DNA of 64,000 bases from Pseudomonas syringae. Its GTDB lineage: Bacteria; Pseudomonadota; Gammaproteobacteria; Pseudomonadales; Pseudomonadaceae. Position numbers and translations under genes: made by a program. Below the pieces are notes generated by a model that saw nothing but the letters and a program-made list of their open reading frames with translations, was not told where the DNA came from and ran no database searches. Numbering within the stretch: the first letter of the stretch is position 1; each line of letters opens with the position of its first letter. The stretch covers positions 16,102 through 80,101 of the forward strand of contig NZ_WKEQ01000027.1 in assembly GCF_021605415.1 (NCBI RefSeq), given 5' to 3'. Shown piece after piece: positions 41,809 to 50,407 of the stretch.

Positions 41809-43200
41809 ATGAATGCCTCTACCCATAATCCGATTGCCGCATCCCTCGCCGCTTTTGCTGAACAGCTCGGTTTTGATTCGATACCCGAGCCGGTTCGCAT
41901 GCGCGCCAAGCTGCTGATCCTTGATGCCGTGGGCATCGCACTGGCGTCGACTCGCTACGAATTTGCCCAGCGCACGCTATCTGCGACGCGTGAACTGGGT
42001 GAAGGTACAAGCGATGTCATCGGCTTCAGTGCCAAGCTTTCCCTGCGCGATGCCATTCTGCTCAACGGCGTGCTGGTTCACGGCCTGGATTTTGACGATA
42101 CCCACGGCCGTGGCGTCATCCATGCGACCGCCAGTTGTTTCCCGGCAGCGTTGGGGATTGCCGCAAAGTACGATGCGAGCGGTCGTGATTTTCTGACAGC
42201 CTATGTGCTGGGGATGGAAGTCGCGACGCGCCTGGCTTCGGTGGCCAAGGGTGGCTTCCATCAGGTCGGTTTTCACCCCACAGGGCTGATTGGCGCGTTT
42301 GCTTGCGCACTGATCGCCGGCAAGTTGCAGGGCCAGACCTCCGAGCAATTGGCGATGACTCAGGGCGTCGCGCTAAGCACGGCCTCCGGCAGCCTGGAGT
42401 TTCTCGAAGACGGTGCCTGGACCAAGCGCATGCATCCGGGTTGGGCAGGTGTTGCCGGGCTCACTGCAGCGACATTGGCGCGCCATGGTTTCAGTGGGCC
42501 GAAGGCTGTCTACGAGGGGCGGTTCGGTTTGTTCAAGAGCCACCTGGGTGAGCGCGAAGCCGAGTGTGACTACGCCTTGGCTACCATGAATCTGGGCAGT
42601 GCGTGGGAAGTGGGTGAGGTGGCCGTCAAACCGATACCTGCGTGCCACTTCACGCATGCGGTCGCCGACTCGGCAGTGATTCTTCATGAGCAGGGCATTC
42701 GTATCGAAGACATCGCGCGTATCACCGCCCTGGTGCCTCAAGAAACCATCGGCATTGTCTGCGAGCCCGAAGCCAGCAAGCGCAAGCCTTCCAACAGTTA
42801 CGAGGCGCAGTTCAGCGTTCCGTACGCCATCGCCAGCGGCCTGCTGCGTGGGCGCTTTGGCCTGGCCGATCTCGAACCGCAAGCCTATTCAGATCCGGCG
42901 GCCCTCGCGCTGATGGAGAAGATTGATTATCAGGTCGACCCTCAGTCGGGGTTCCCACGCCACTACTCCGGTGAAGTGGTGGTCAGGCTGCATGACGGTC
43001 GCCAATTGCGTCACCGCGAGGCAATCAACCGTGGTGCAGCGGATCGACCTCTTTCAGCCGCCGACATCATCGCCAAGTATCGCGAAAACGCTCAAACCGC
43101 CATTGCTCCACAAGCCGTCCAGCGAATCCTCGACGCGGTACTGAACCTCGATGCTGGAAGCACCCGAGAGCTTTCCCGCGTACTGGCGGCAAGTGCCTGA
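41809..43200 (+). CDS. MmgE/PrpD family protein
   Basis: A 463-residue protein of the MmgE/PrpD family, which includes 2-methylcitrate dehydratase and cis-aconitate decarboxylase. Conserved parts are LILDAVGIALAS, GVLVHGLDFDDTHGRGVIHATAS, GFHPTGLIGAFACA and VKPIPACHFTHAVADSA. The last segment contains the usual active-site residues. ATG 41809 with GAGAGGAAAACAACA upstream is preferred over the in-frame ATG 41785 inside dctM. In the P. aeruginosa itaconate cluster a gene of this family is also present but its role there is unclear to me; conversion of a tricarboxylate or C5 acid is likely. Confidence 0.9.
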   Translation: MNASTHNPIAASLAAFAEQLGFDSIPEPVRMRAKLLILDAVGIALASTRYEFAQRTLSATRELGEGTSDVIGFSAKLSLRDAILLNGVLVHGLDFDDTHGRGVIHATASCFPAALGIAAKYDASGRDFLTAYVLGMEVATRLASVAKGGFHQVGFHPTGLIGAFACALIAGKLQGQTSEQLAMTQGVALSTASGSLEFLEDGAWTKRMHPGWAGVAGLTAATLARHGFSGPKAVYEGRFGLFKSHLGEREAECDYALATMNLGSAWEVGEVAVKPIPACHFTHAVADSAVILHEQGIRIEDIARITALVPQETIGIVCEPEASKRKPSNSYEAQFSVPYAIASGLLRGRFGLADLEPQAYSDPAALALMEKIDYQVDPQSGFPRHYSGEVVVRLHDGRQLRHREAINRGAADRPLSAADIIAKYRENAQTAIAPQAVQRILDAVLNLDAGSTRELSRVLAASA

Positions 43201-43244
43201 GTCTTTAAGAACGAACATGACAAGAACAATCTGGAGAGACAAAG

Positions 43245-44396
43245 ATGAGTGAATACGACGAACAGGAAAGCATGATTCTGGATGCCCTCGATCGCTTTCT
43301 TGAAACCGAGGCCAAGCCGTTTGTGCACGAGTTGGAAAAGAACGACACCTACCCTGAAGAAATGGTCGAGAAAATGAAGGCCATGGGGTTGTTCGGCTGC
43401 ATCATCGATCCGGAGTACGGCGGCCTGGGTCTGTCTACGGCCACTTACGCGAAGATCGTCGAGCGTATTTCCTGCACATGGATGTCGCTGTCCGGAATCA
43501 TCAATTCACACCTGATCATGGCCTCCGCTATCCAGCGTCATGGCACTCAGGAACAAAAGCAGAAGTTTTTGCCACGCATGGCCTCCGGCGAGCTGCGCGG
43601 TGCCGTGGGTTTCACCGAGCCCGATGCCGGTACCGATTTGCAGGCGATTCGGACCACCGCCCGCCGCGAAGGCGATCACTACGTGGTCAACGGTGCCAAA
43701 ACCTGGATCACCAACAGCCTGCACGGTGGCGTACTTGCGTTGCTGGTGAAAACCGACCCGACCGCCGAGCCTCGCCACAAAGGCATGAGCTGGCTGATTG
43801 CCGAGAAGGGCCCGGGCTTCAAGGTTGCACGCAAACTGGAGAAGCTTGGCTATCGTGGTATCGACACCTGCGAGCTGGTGTTCGAAGACTACAAGGTACC
43901 GGTTGACTGCCTGATTGGCGGTGTCGAAGGCGTGGGCCTCAAACAGGTGCTTTCCGGTCTGGAGCTGGGACGGATCAACGTCGCTGCCCGTGGTGTTGGC
44001 GTGGCCCGTGCAGCACTGGAAGAAGCCGTCAGTTACTCCCAGATCCGCAAGACCTTTGGCAAGCCTATCTGCGAGCACCAGGCGATACAGCTCAAGCTCG
44101 GCGAGATGGCGACCCGCGTTGAGGCCGCGCGCCTGCTCACCGAGTCTGCCGCCAAGGCGTACGACAAAGGTGACCGCTGCGACATGGAAGCGGGCATGGC
44201 CAAGTTCTACGCCACCGAGGCAGCCCTTTCAAACGCCACCGACAGCATGCGCATCCATGGCGGCTACGGTTATTCCAAGGAGTACAACGTAGAGCGTCTG
44301 TTCCGCGATGCGCCACTGTTGACCATTGGTGAAGGCACCAACGAGATGCAGCGCATCATCATCGCCAAGCAACTGGTACAGAGGAATCCGGCATGA
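43245..44396 (+). CDS. Acyl-CoA dehydrogenase
   Basis: A 383-residue FAD enzyme with the standard three-part fold: N-terminal helical domain, middle beta domain (GAVGFTEPDAGTDLQAIRTTA, KTWITNS) and C-terminal helical domain (GRINVAARGVGVARAAL, HGGYGYSKEYNVERLFRDAP). The catalytic base is probably Glu363 in TIGEGTNEMQR, the short-chain/branched-chain position. By context a C5 dicarboxylyl-CoA such as methylsuccinyl-CoA could be the substrate. It overlaps the CoA-transferase gene by four bases (ATGA). Confidence 0.94.
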   Translation: MSEYDEQESMILDALDRFLETEAKPFVHELEKNDTYPEEMVEKMKAMGLFGCIIDPEYGGLGLSTATYAKIVERISCTWMSLSGIINSHLIMASAIQRHGTQEQKQKFLPRMASGELRGAVGFTEPDAGTDLQAIRTTARREGDHYVVNGAKTWITNSLHGGVLALLVKTDPTAEPRHKGMSWLIAEKGPGFKVARKLEKLGYRGIDTCELVFEDYKVPVDCLIGGVEGVGLKQVLSGLELGRINVAARGVGVARAALEEAVSYSQIRKTFGKPICEHQAIQLKLGEMATRVEAARLLTESAAKAYDKGDRCDMEAGMAKFYATEAALSNATDSMRIHGGYGYSKEYNVERLFRDAPLLTIGEGTNEMQRIIIAKQLVQRNPA

Positions 44397-45574
44397 CCCT
44401 CCCTCTTGAAGGCGTGCGCATCGTCGCCGTCGAGCAGTATGGCGCGGGGCCGTTTGGTACCCAGCATCTGGCTGACCTTGGCGCTGAGGTGATCAAGATC
44501 GAAAACCCGAATGAAGGCGGTGAAATTGGTCGTCACGTGGGGCCCTATTTCTTTGAGGAAGGCGACAGTCATTTCTATCAGTCCTTCAACCGCAACAAGA
44601 AAAGTGTGGTGCTCAACCTCAAGAATCCTGAAGAAAAGGCGCAACTGATTGAGCTGCTCAAGAGCGCTGACGCGCTCTACGACAACCTGCGCGGCGATCT
44701 CCCGGAAAAACTGGGCTTGACCTACGAAGCGCTCAAGGAGCACAACCCGGCGCTGGTCTGCTGTCACTTGTCGGCATACGGTCGCGAGGGCGCTCGCAAG
44801 GCCTGGCCGGGCTACGACTACCTGATGCAGGCCGAGGCGGGATATTGCTCGCTGACGGGCGAGCCGGGCGGTCCTCCGGCGCGTTTCGGCCTGTCGATCA
44901 TCGACATGATGACCGGCACCACCGCTGCTCTGGCACTGGTCTCGGCATTGGTCGGCGCTCGCGCGTCGGGGATGGGTCGTGATATCGACGTCAGCCTTTA
45001 CGATGTGGCGATGCACAACGTTAACTACTTGGGCACCTGGTACCTCAACGAAGGTGTGAAAACCGAGCGCACACCGCGTTCCGCGCATCCGTCTCTGACC
45101 CCGAGCCAGCTTTACAAGACGCAGGATGGCTGGATGTTCATCATGTGCAACAAGGAAAAGTTCTGGGCTGTGCTGGCAGAGCTGATCGGCAAGCCGGAAT
45201 GGGCGAGCAACGATCTCTACGGCAGCTTCAAGGCGCGCTTGGCAAACCGTGACCAACTCACTGAAGACCTCGACGCGGTGCTGATGCAACAACCCACTGC
45301 ATATTGGTTGAAACACTTTGGTGGCCAAGTGCCGGCGGCCCCCGTCAACGACATTGGTCAGGCGCTCGATAACCCGTTTGCCAAGGAGCAGGGGCTGATC
45401 TTCGAGGTTGAGCACCCGGTTCGCGGTAAGATCAAAACCCTTGCCTGCCCGATTCGTTGTCCGGGCGAACAACTACCCAATCAGCCTGCCCCCCGTCTTG
45501 GCGCACACCAGTCAATCCTGGGCGCGCTGACGCGTGGATCAGCTGCTGTGAAAAAACCTGCTGGAGTCAGCTGA
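44393..45574 (+). CDS. CaiB/BaiF family CoA-transferase (family III)
   Basis: A 393-residue class III CoA-transferase. EGVRIVAVEQYGAGPFGTQHLADLGAEVIKIE at the N-terminus and RFGLSIIDMMTG with Asp171, the equivalent of the aspartate that forms the acyl-anhydride in formyl-CoA transferase, are present. By context it activates the imported acid with CoA from succinyl-CoA or acetyl-CoA, as the CaiB-type itaconate CoA-transferase does in P. aeruginosa. ATGA overlap with the acyl-CoA dehydrogenase gene. Confidence 0.93.
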   Translation: MTLPLEGVRIVAVEQYGAGPFGTQHLADLGAEVIKIENPNEGGEIGRHVGPYFFEEGDSHFYQSFNRNKKSVVLNLKNPEEKAQLIELLKSADALYDNLRGDLPEKLGLTYEALKEHNPALVCCHLSAYGREGARKAWPGYDYLMQAEAGYCSLTGEPGGPPARFGLSIIDMMTGTTAALALVSALVGARASGMGRDIDVSLYDVAMHNVNYLGTWYLNEGVKTERTPRSAHPSLTPSQLYKTQDGWMFIMCNKEKFWAVLAELIGKPEWASNDLYGSFKARLANRDQLTEDLDAVLMQQPTAYWLKHFGGQVPAAPVNDIGQALDNPFAKEQGLIFEVEHPVRGKIKTLACPIRCPGEQLPNQPAPRLGAHQSILGALTRGSAAVKKPAGVS

Positions 45575-45575
45575 G

Positions 45576-46346
45576 ATGATCAACGAATTGCCTTCCCCAC
45601 TGTCTGGCGGACAGCCTCGCTATCTGGTTCTTGCGCAGGCGCTGGTCGACGCGATCAAGTCTGGGCGTTACCCCGTCAATAGCCTGCTGCCAACTGAGCA
45701 TGAGCTGTGCAAGCAGTTCAATGTCAGTCGGCATACGGTCCGGGAAGCAATTCGCCGACTCAACGAGTTGGGCCTGATCAGCAAACAACACGGCATCGGC
45801 ACGCGGGTCAAGGCAGTCCATCCCGCATCTCGCTACGTGCAGGCCAGTGAAGGGATCTCCGACTTGCACCAATATGTGCGCGACGTACGCATGGAACTGG
45901 GCAGTTCACAGGAAATCAGCGCCGATGAGGATTTGGCCGAGCTGCTTGAATGCAAACCGGGTCAAGCCTGGGTGTGTGCCGTAGGCCTGCGTCATCGCGA
46001 GGGTGACAGCACACCACTGGCGCGTACTCAGGTCTATGTGCCAAGTGCTTACAGCGCCGCTTTGGATGCGTTCGGCGACGGGCGCACGCCAATCTATGAG
46101 CTGCTGCAACGACGCTTTGGTCTGCAAATGACCGAAGTGCGCCAGACCCTCAGCGCGGTGAATCTTGGTGAGGAAGACGCACGTGCCTTGCACGTCGAGC
46201 CGGGGTCGCCGGGACTGCACATCGTGCGCAAGTATTACGGCAATAACGATGAGCTGCTGGAAGTTGCGGTCAACATCCACCCGGGTGAACGCTTCAGCTA
46301 CTCGATCACCCAACGGCTGGTCTGGCAGGGCGCTAACGGTGAATAA
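45576..46346 (+). CDS. GntR family regulator, HutC/UTRA type
   Basis: A 256-residue transcription factor: winged helix-turn-helix at residues 12-78 (LLPTEHELCKQFNVSRHTVREAIRRLNELGLI) and a UTRA ligand domain from about 95 to 245 ending FSYSITQRLV. It starts one base after the CaiB stop and overlaps the MFS gene by eight bases, so it is made with the pathway. It most likely represses the operon from the palindrome at 38242-38257 until the substrate or its CoA ester is present. Confidence 0.93.
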   Translation: MINELPSPLSGGQPRYLVLAQALVDAIKSGRYPVNSLLPTEHELCKQFNVSRHTVREAIRRLNELGLISKQHGIGTRVKAVHPASRYVQASEGISDLHQYVRDVRMELGSSQEISADEDLAELLECKPGQAWVCAVGLRHREGDSTPLARTQVYVPSAYSAALDAFGDGRTPIYELLQRRFGLQMTEVRQTLSAVNLGEEDARALHVEPGSPGLHIVRKYYGNNDELLEVAVNIHPGERFSYSITQRLVWQGANGE

Positions 46347-47538
46347 AAGCTACTCGACTCTGGCGGTCACTCTGGCCATTCAGGCCCTGGTGTCCATGGC
46401 GACTTTCACCGTACCCGTGTTGGCGCCTGTCGCTCTGCGTGAGCTCGGTGGTAGCGTCGGCCTGGTGGGTTTGTTCGTTGCATTGATTTACCTGGGGGCA
46501 ATGATTTCCAGCCTGCTCAGCGGTAGCTGGATTTTACGTTTCGGTGCGATCCGTGTCAGTCAGGTCTGCCTGTTGTCATGCGCTGCTGGCCTGGCTATCG
46601 CTGCCGGTGGTCAAACCTGGTGCCTGCTGCTCAGTGCCTTGGCTCTTGGCGCGGGTTACGGCCCGGTTACGCCGGCGAGCTCGCATATCCTGGCGCGCAC
46701 GACGCCGACGCATTTGATGGGGTTGATGTTTTCCCTCAAGCAGACGGGCGTGCCGATAGGTGGTGTGCTCGCCGGTATACTGATTCCTGGTCTGGTTGCT
46801 GCCATCGACTGGCGTGGAGCGTTGCTGCTGACCGCGATTGGTTGTGTGGTCATGGCGGCGATCGCCCAAGTAGCTAGGCGCGAACTCGATGATGATCGGG
46901 ATCCGTCGACGCGCCGCTCACGCAGTAACTTGCTCAAGCCGCTGGGGATGATTTTTGCCATGCCTCGCATGCGCAACCTGGCATTGTGCTCGATCTTCTT
47001 CGGTGCCATGCAGTTATGCCTGACCACCTATCTGGTGAGTTATCTGACCCACGATTACGGCCTGGCACTGGTCTCTGCCGGGGTCATTCTCGCCCTGACC
47101 CAAGGTGCAGGTGTCGTCGGGCGCCTGCTCTGGGGCTGGGTTGCCGACCGCTGGTTGGAGCCCAATCGGCTTCTGCCATTACTGGCGCTGCTGATGGCGA
47201 TCGCTTCGCTGCTCACTGCCGCCTTCACCCAGTACTGGCCGCTTCCGCTGGTGGCTGCGGTGAGTATGTTGTTCGGTGCCAGCGCAATTGGCTGGAATGG
47301 CGTTTATCTGGCCGAAGTCGCTCGCCTCGCGCCGGTCGGCACCGCCGGTCAATACACAGGAGGGACGTTGTTCTTCACTTATTTCGGGGTGGTGGCCGGA
47401 CCACCCCTGTTTGCCGGGCTGACACAGCTTGGCGATTCCCTTGCCAGTGGTTACGCGTGGTTTGGCGGCTTGATGCTGCTGATCGCGCTTGCACTGGTGC
47501 GCTTGAACATTAGCAGCGCGCGCGCCGACTCCAGCTAG
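46339..47538 (+). CDS. MFS transporter
   Basis: A 399-residue major facilitator with about twelve helices. The start is GTG 46339, overlapping the GntR stop by eight bases; upstream in-frame sequence is the GntR gene read in another frame. Motifs: VGLFVALIYLGAMISSLLSG in helix 2, the loop 2-3 region RFGAIRV and TPTHLMGLMFSLKQTGVPIGG in helix 5. The substrate is unknown; as the cluster already has a TRAP importer, it may import a related acid or export an intermediate. Confidence 0.88.
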   Translation: MNKSYSTLAVTLAIQALVSMATFTVPVLAPVALRELGGSVGLVGLFVALIYLGAMISSLLSGSWILRFGAIRVSQVCLLSCAAGLAIAAGGQTWCLLLSALALGAGYGPVTPASSHILARTTPTHLMGLMFSLKQTGVPIGGVLAGILIPGLVAAIDWRGALLLTAIGCVVMAAIAQVARRELDDDRDPSTRRSRSNLLKPLGMIFAMPRMRNLALCSIFFGAMQLCLTTYLVSYLTHDYGLALVSAGVILALTQGAGVVGRLLWGWVADRWLEPNRLLPLLALLMAIASLLTAAFTQYWPLPLVAAVSMLFGASAIGWNGVYLAEVARLAPVGTAGQYTGGTLFFTYFGVVAGPPLFAGLTQLGDSLASGYAWFGGLMLLIALALVRLNISSARADSS

Positions 47539-47592
47539 CGCGCCTTCGTTTCACCCCTCACTTTTCTATCCAACCCAACGTGGAGAACTGCC

Positions 47593-48393
47593 ATGGCAGC
47601 CCGCTCGTACCTGTTCGTCCCGGGAGATCGTCCGGAGCGTTTTGATAAAGCCTGCGCCGCTGGCGCTGATGTCGTCATTCTCGATCTTGAAGATGCCGTG
47701 ACCCCTGAGCGCAAGGATCAGGCCCGCGAAGCCATTCGCGCCTGGCTTAAAGCGGGCGGCAAGGCCTGGGTGCGCTTCAACGCAAGCGACACTCAATGGC
47801 ACGCAGATGATTGCAGCCTGATCGATGTGCCGGGCCTGCTTGGGGTGTCCTTGCCCAAGGCGGAAAGCGCCGCACAGATCAGCGTTCTGGCACAGCGTAT
47901 GGCCGAGCCTTTGCGGATTCTGCCGATCATCGAAACCGCTCGCGGCATATGCAATGCCGAGGAGATCGCCAGTGCGCCCAAGGTCCAGTGCCTGGCCTTC
48001 GGCTCGGTGGATTTTCAGGTCGACACCGGAATTCTCGGTGACGGAGAGGAGCTGCTGTTCGCCCGTTCGCGTCTGGTGCTTGCCTCGGCGCTCGCTCGCA
48101 TCGGCGCACCGGTAGATGGCGTGACGACTAACCTGGACGACCTCGACCTGCTGGCCAGCGATGTACACCGTGCCCGGCAACAGGGTTTCGCCGGCAAGTT
48201 GTGCGTACACCCCAAGCAGGTTGCACCGATCAATAACGGGTTTCTTCCAGCCGAGCACGAAGTGCAGTGGGCGCAGGCAGTAATGGATGCGGTGGCGAAG
48301 GATCAGGGCGTAGGGGCGATCAGCCTCAACGGCAAGCTGATCGATTTGCCCGTGATCCTGCGCGCGCAACGCATTTTGGAAAACATCGCCTGA
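47593..48393 (+). CDS. HpcH/HpaI family (CitE-like) acyl-CoA lyase
   Basis: A 266-residue TIM-barrel lyase of the CitE-like group. RSYLFVPGDRPERFDKACAAGADVVILDLEDAV at the start, LRILPIIETARGI with the Mg-binding Glu, AFGSVDFQVDTG with the Asp, and GKLCVHPKQV at the end are as in citramalyl-CoA and malyl-CoA lyases. In this cluster the likely reaction is citramalyl-CoA to acetyl-CoA plus pyruvate. GTGGAGAACTGCC precedes the ATG. Confidence 0.92.
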   Translation: MAARSYLFVPGDRPERFDKACAAGADVVILDLEDAVTPERKDQAREAIRAWLKAGGKAWVRFNASDTQWHADDCSLIDVPGLLGVSLPKAESAAQISVLAQRMAEPLRILPIIETARGICNAEEIASAPKVQCLAFGSVDFQVDTGILGDGEELLFARSRLVLASALARIGAPVDGVTTNLDDLDLLASDVHRARQQGFAGKLCVHPKQVAPINNGFLPAEHEVQWAQAVMDAVAKDQGVGAISLNGKLIDLPVILRAQRILENIA

Positions 48394-48422
48394 GCACAGG
48401 CGAACAGGCCCAGGAGCGGACC

Positions 48423-49001
48423 ATGACAGCACTAACCAGACGCGTACCGGGGGAGCCATGCGGGCGTCAGCGCGTCCTCGACAGTGCACGCCAGCTATTT
48501 GCCGAGCGCGGTTTTCACGCTGTCAGTCTGCGTGAACTGGGTCAGGTGGTTGGCATGCATGCAGGTTCGTTGTACGCGCACATCGAGAGCAAGGAGGCGC
48601 TATTGCAGGAGCTGATCGAAGACGGCTACGAGCGGCTGATAGACAGCAGCCTGGCGCGTATGAAGAAGGCGCCGTCGAGCACCGCGCTCGGCATGTTTCT
48701 ACGCAATCACCTGGCTTTTCAGATCGTCAATCCGCACTGGTATGCGCTTGCCTTGATCGAATCCCGGCATTTGGGCGACGAGGCGCAAGAAGAATTACTC
48801 AGCCTCAAAACCGACTATGCGCTGCTGCTTGAACGCCTCCTGCAGACGCGAGCGGGTAAGCGCGCCGATGCCCGGCGGATCGCGACGATGGCGCGACAGG
48901 CATTGCGCTTACTCGACGGTCCGCCACAAGGCGATGGGGCCGCGCTGGATGACTGCGTCGAGGACGTAGAGCGCCTGATCCTCAATCGCCTGAATCGTTA
49001 G
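48423..49001 (+). CDS. TetR/AcrR family regulator
   Basis: A 192-residue repressor-type protein: N-terminal helix-turn-helix RQRVLDSARQLFAERGFHAVSLRELGQVVGMHAGSLYAHIESKEALLQEL, then an all-helical ligand domain. AGGAGCGGACC precedes ATG 48423, 29 bases after the lyase gene. It may control the porin and large acyl-CoA dehydrogenase genes downstream, or answer to an acyl-CoA intermediate; no operator could be assigned. Confidence 0.9.
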   Translation: MTALTRRVPGEPCGRQRVLDSARQLFAERGFHAVSLRELGQVVGMHAGSLYAHIESKEALLQELIEDGYERLIDSSLARMKKAPSSTALGMFLRNHLAFQIVNPHWYALALIESRHLGDEAQEELLSLKTDYALLLERLLQTRAGKRADARRIATMARQALRLLDGPPQGDGAALDDCVEDVERLILNRLNR

Positions 49002-49081
49002 TCGGGGAGCTATTTGTATCTGTATCGAGGCGGGCATTGGCTTCACCAGGCAATACCACAATAAGAAATGGGAGAACAAAA

Positions 49082-50323
49082 ATGCACAAACACCCTAGAA
49101 CCAACACGATGTCCCTGGCTGTCCTGGCCGCTGGTTCGAGCTTGCCACTTTTGGCACAGGCGGATTTCATCGAGGACAGCAAAGCCAGCCTTACCATCAA
49201 CAACTACTATTTCAACAGCGACTATCGCCAGCCCGGTGCCACTCAGTCCAAGCGTGATGAGTGGGCCCAGGGCTTCATGCTCAACTACGAGTCGGGCTTC
49301 ACTAACGGTACTGTGGGTTTTGGTCTGGATGCCATCGGCATGCTCGGTATCAAACTCGATTCAAGCCGGGACCGTATCAACACGGGACTGCTATCGGCGG
49401 ATAACGATGGCAATCCGCAGGACAACTACAGCGAACTCGGTTTGACGGCAAAGGCGCGGGTCTCAAAAAGCATTCTGCGCGTGGGGACGCTGCTCCCAAA
49501 GATGCCAACAGTCTTGTCCAATGAGTCGCGACTGATGCCGCAGACCTTCCGCGGTGCGCATTTGGTGTCGGAGGAGTTTGCAGGTTTGACCCTTGATGGC
49601 GGACGTCTGACCCAGAACAGCCTGCGTAACGACAGCAGCAGTGAAGACATGATTGTCAACGGTAACGCCATTACCGGAGGGCGGTTTACCGACAAGTTCA
49701 ACTTTGCTGGCGCGCGCTACAGGTGGAACAAGAACCTGATGACCTCTTACAACTACGGCCATCTGGACAACAACTACAACCAGCACATCGTCAATCTGGT
49801 GCACTCTTTGCCTATTGGCAACGGCTCACTGAAAAGCGACCTGCGCTACGCGCGCTCCACCAATGACGGCAACACCAACGTTGATAACACCGCATTGGGT
49901 GCCATGTTCACCTACAGCGTGATCGGCCACGGGGTTAGCCTGGCGTACCAGAAAATGAAGGGCGACACAGGTTTCCCTTACATCAATGGCACGGATGAGT
50001 TTCTGGTCAACTACGCCATGCTCTCGCCTGACTTCGCCAACCCCGACGAAAAATCCTGGCAGGCCCGTTACAACTACGACTTCGCGGCCTTGGGTATTCC
50101 CGGTCTGACATTCATGACCCGTTATGTCGCCGGAGACGGCTTCGAACGCGGCGGCCGTGGAGCCAAAGAATGGGAGCGCAACAGTGAAGTCGCCTATGCC
50201 TTCCAGCAAGGATCGCTGAAGAATTTTGCCGTCAAATGGCGCAACGGTACTTACCGCAGCGCGGGCAGCAGTGACATAGACCAGAATCGTTTGATCCTGA
50301 GCTACACATTGCCGCTGTTGTAA
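49082..50323 (+). CDS. OprD family outer-membrane porin
   Basis: A 413-residue substrate-specific porin with a signal peptide (cleavage about LLAQA/DFIEDS, residue 27) and an 18-strand barrel pattern. ADFIEDSKASLTINNYYFNSDYR is the hallmark N-terminus of OprD/OpdX proteins, and the chain ends in an alternating strand, NRLILSYTLPLL. GGGAG precedes ATG 49082. Clustering with TRAP and MFS genes suggests it lets the same small carboxylate through the outer membrane. Confidence 0.94.
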   Translation: MHKHPRTNTMSLAVLAAGSSLPLLAQADFIEDSKASLTINNYYFNSDYRQPGATQSKRDEWAQGFMLNYESGFTNGTVGFGLDAIGMLGIKLDSSRDRINTGLLSADNDGNPQDNYSELGLTAKARVSKSILRVGTLLPKMPTVLSNESRLMPQTFRGAHLVSEEFAGLTLDGGRLTQNSLRNDSSSEDMIVNGNAITGGRFTDKFNFAGARYRWNKNLMTSYNYGHLDNNYNQHIVNLVHSLPIGNGSLKSDLRYARSTNDGNTNVDNTALGAMFTYSVIGHGVSLAYQKMKGDTGFPYINGTDEFLVNYAMLSPDFANPDEKSWQARYNYDFAALGIPGLTFMTRYVAGDGFERGGRGAKEWERNSEVAYAFQQGSLKNFAVKWRNGTYRSAGSSDIDQNRLILSYTLPLL

Positions 50324-50333
50324 GCGTTGCGTT

Positions 50334-50366
50334 GAGGGCCGAACCTTGAGTTCGGGGTCGGCCCTC
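50334..50366 (+). other. Hairpin after the porin gene
   Basis: GAGGGCC and GGCCCTC pair, with an inner GAAC/GTTC helix. No T run follows. It could lower read-through into the next gene or protect the porin message. Confidence 0.5.
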
Positions 50367-50407
50367 CGTCTTCCACTCGCTGTGCGAGACCCATACGAGT
50401 AGCAACT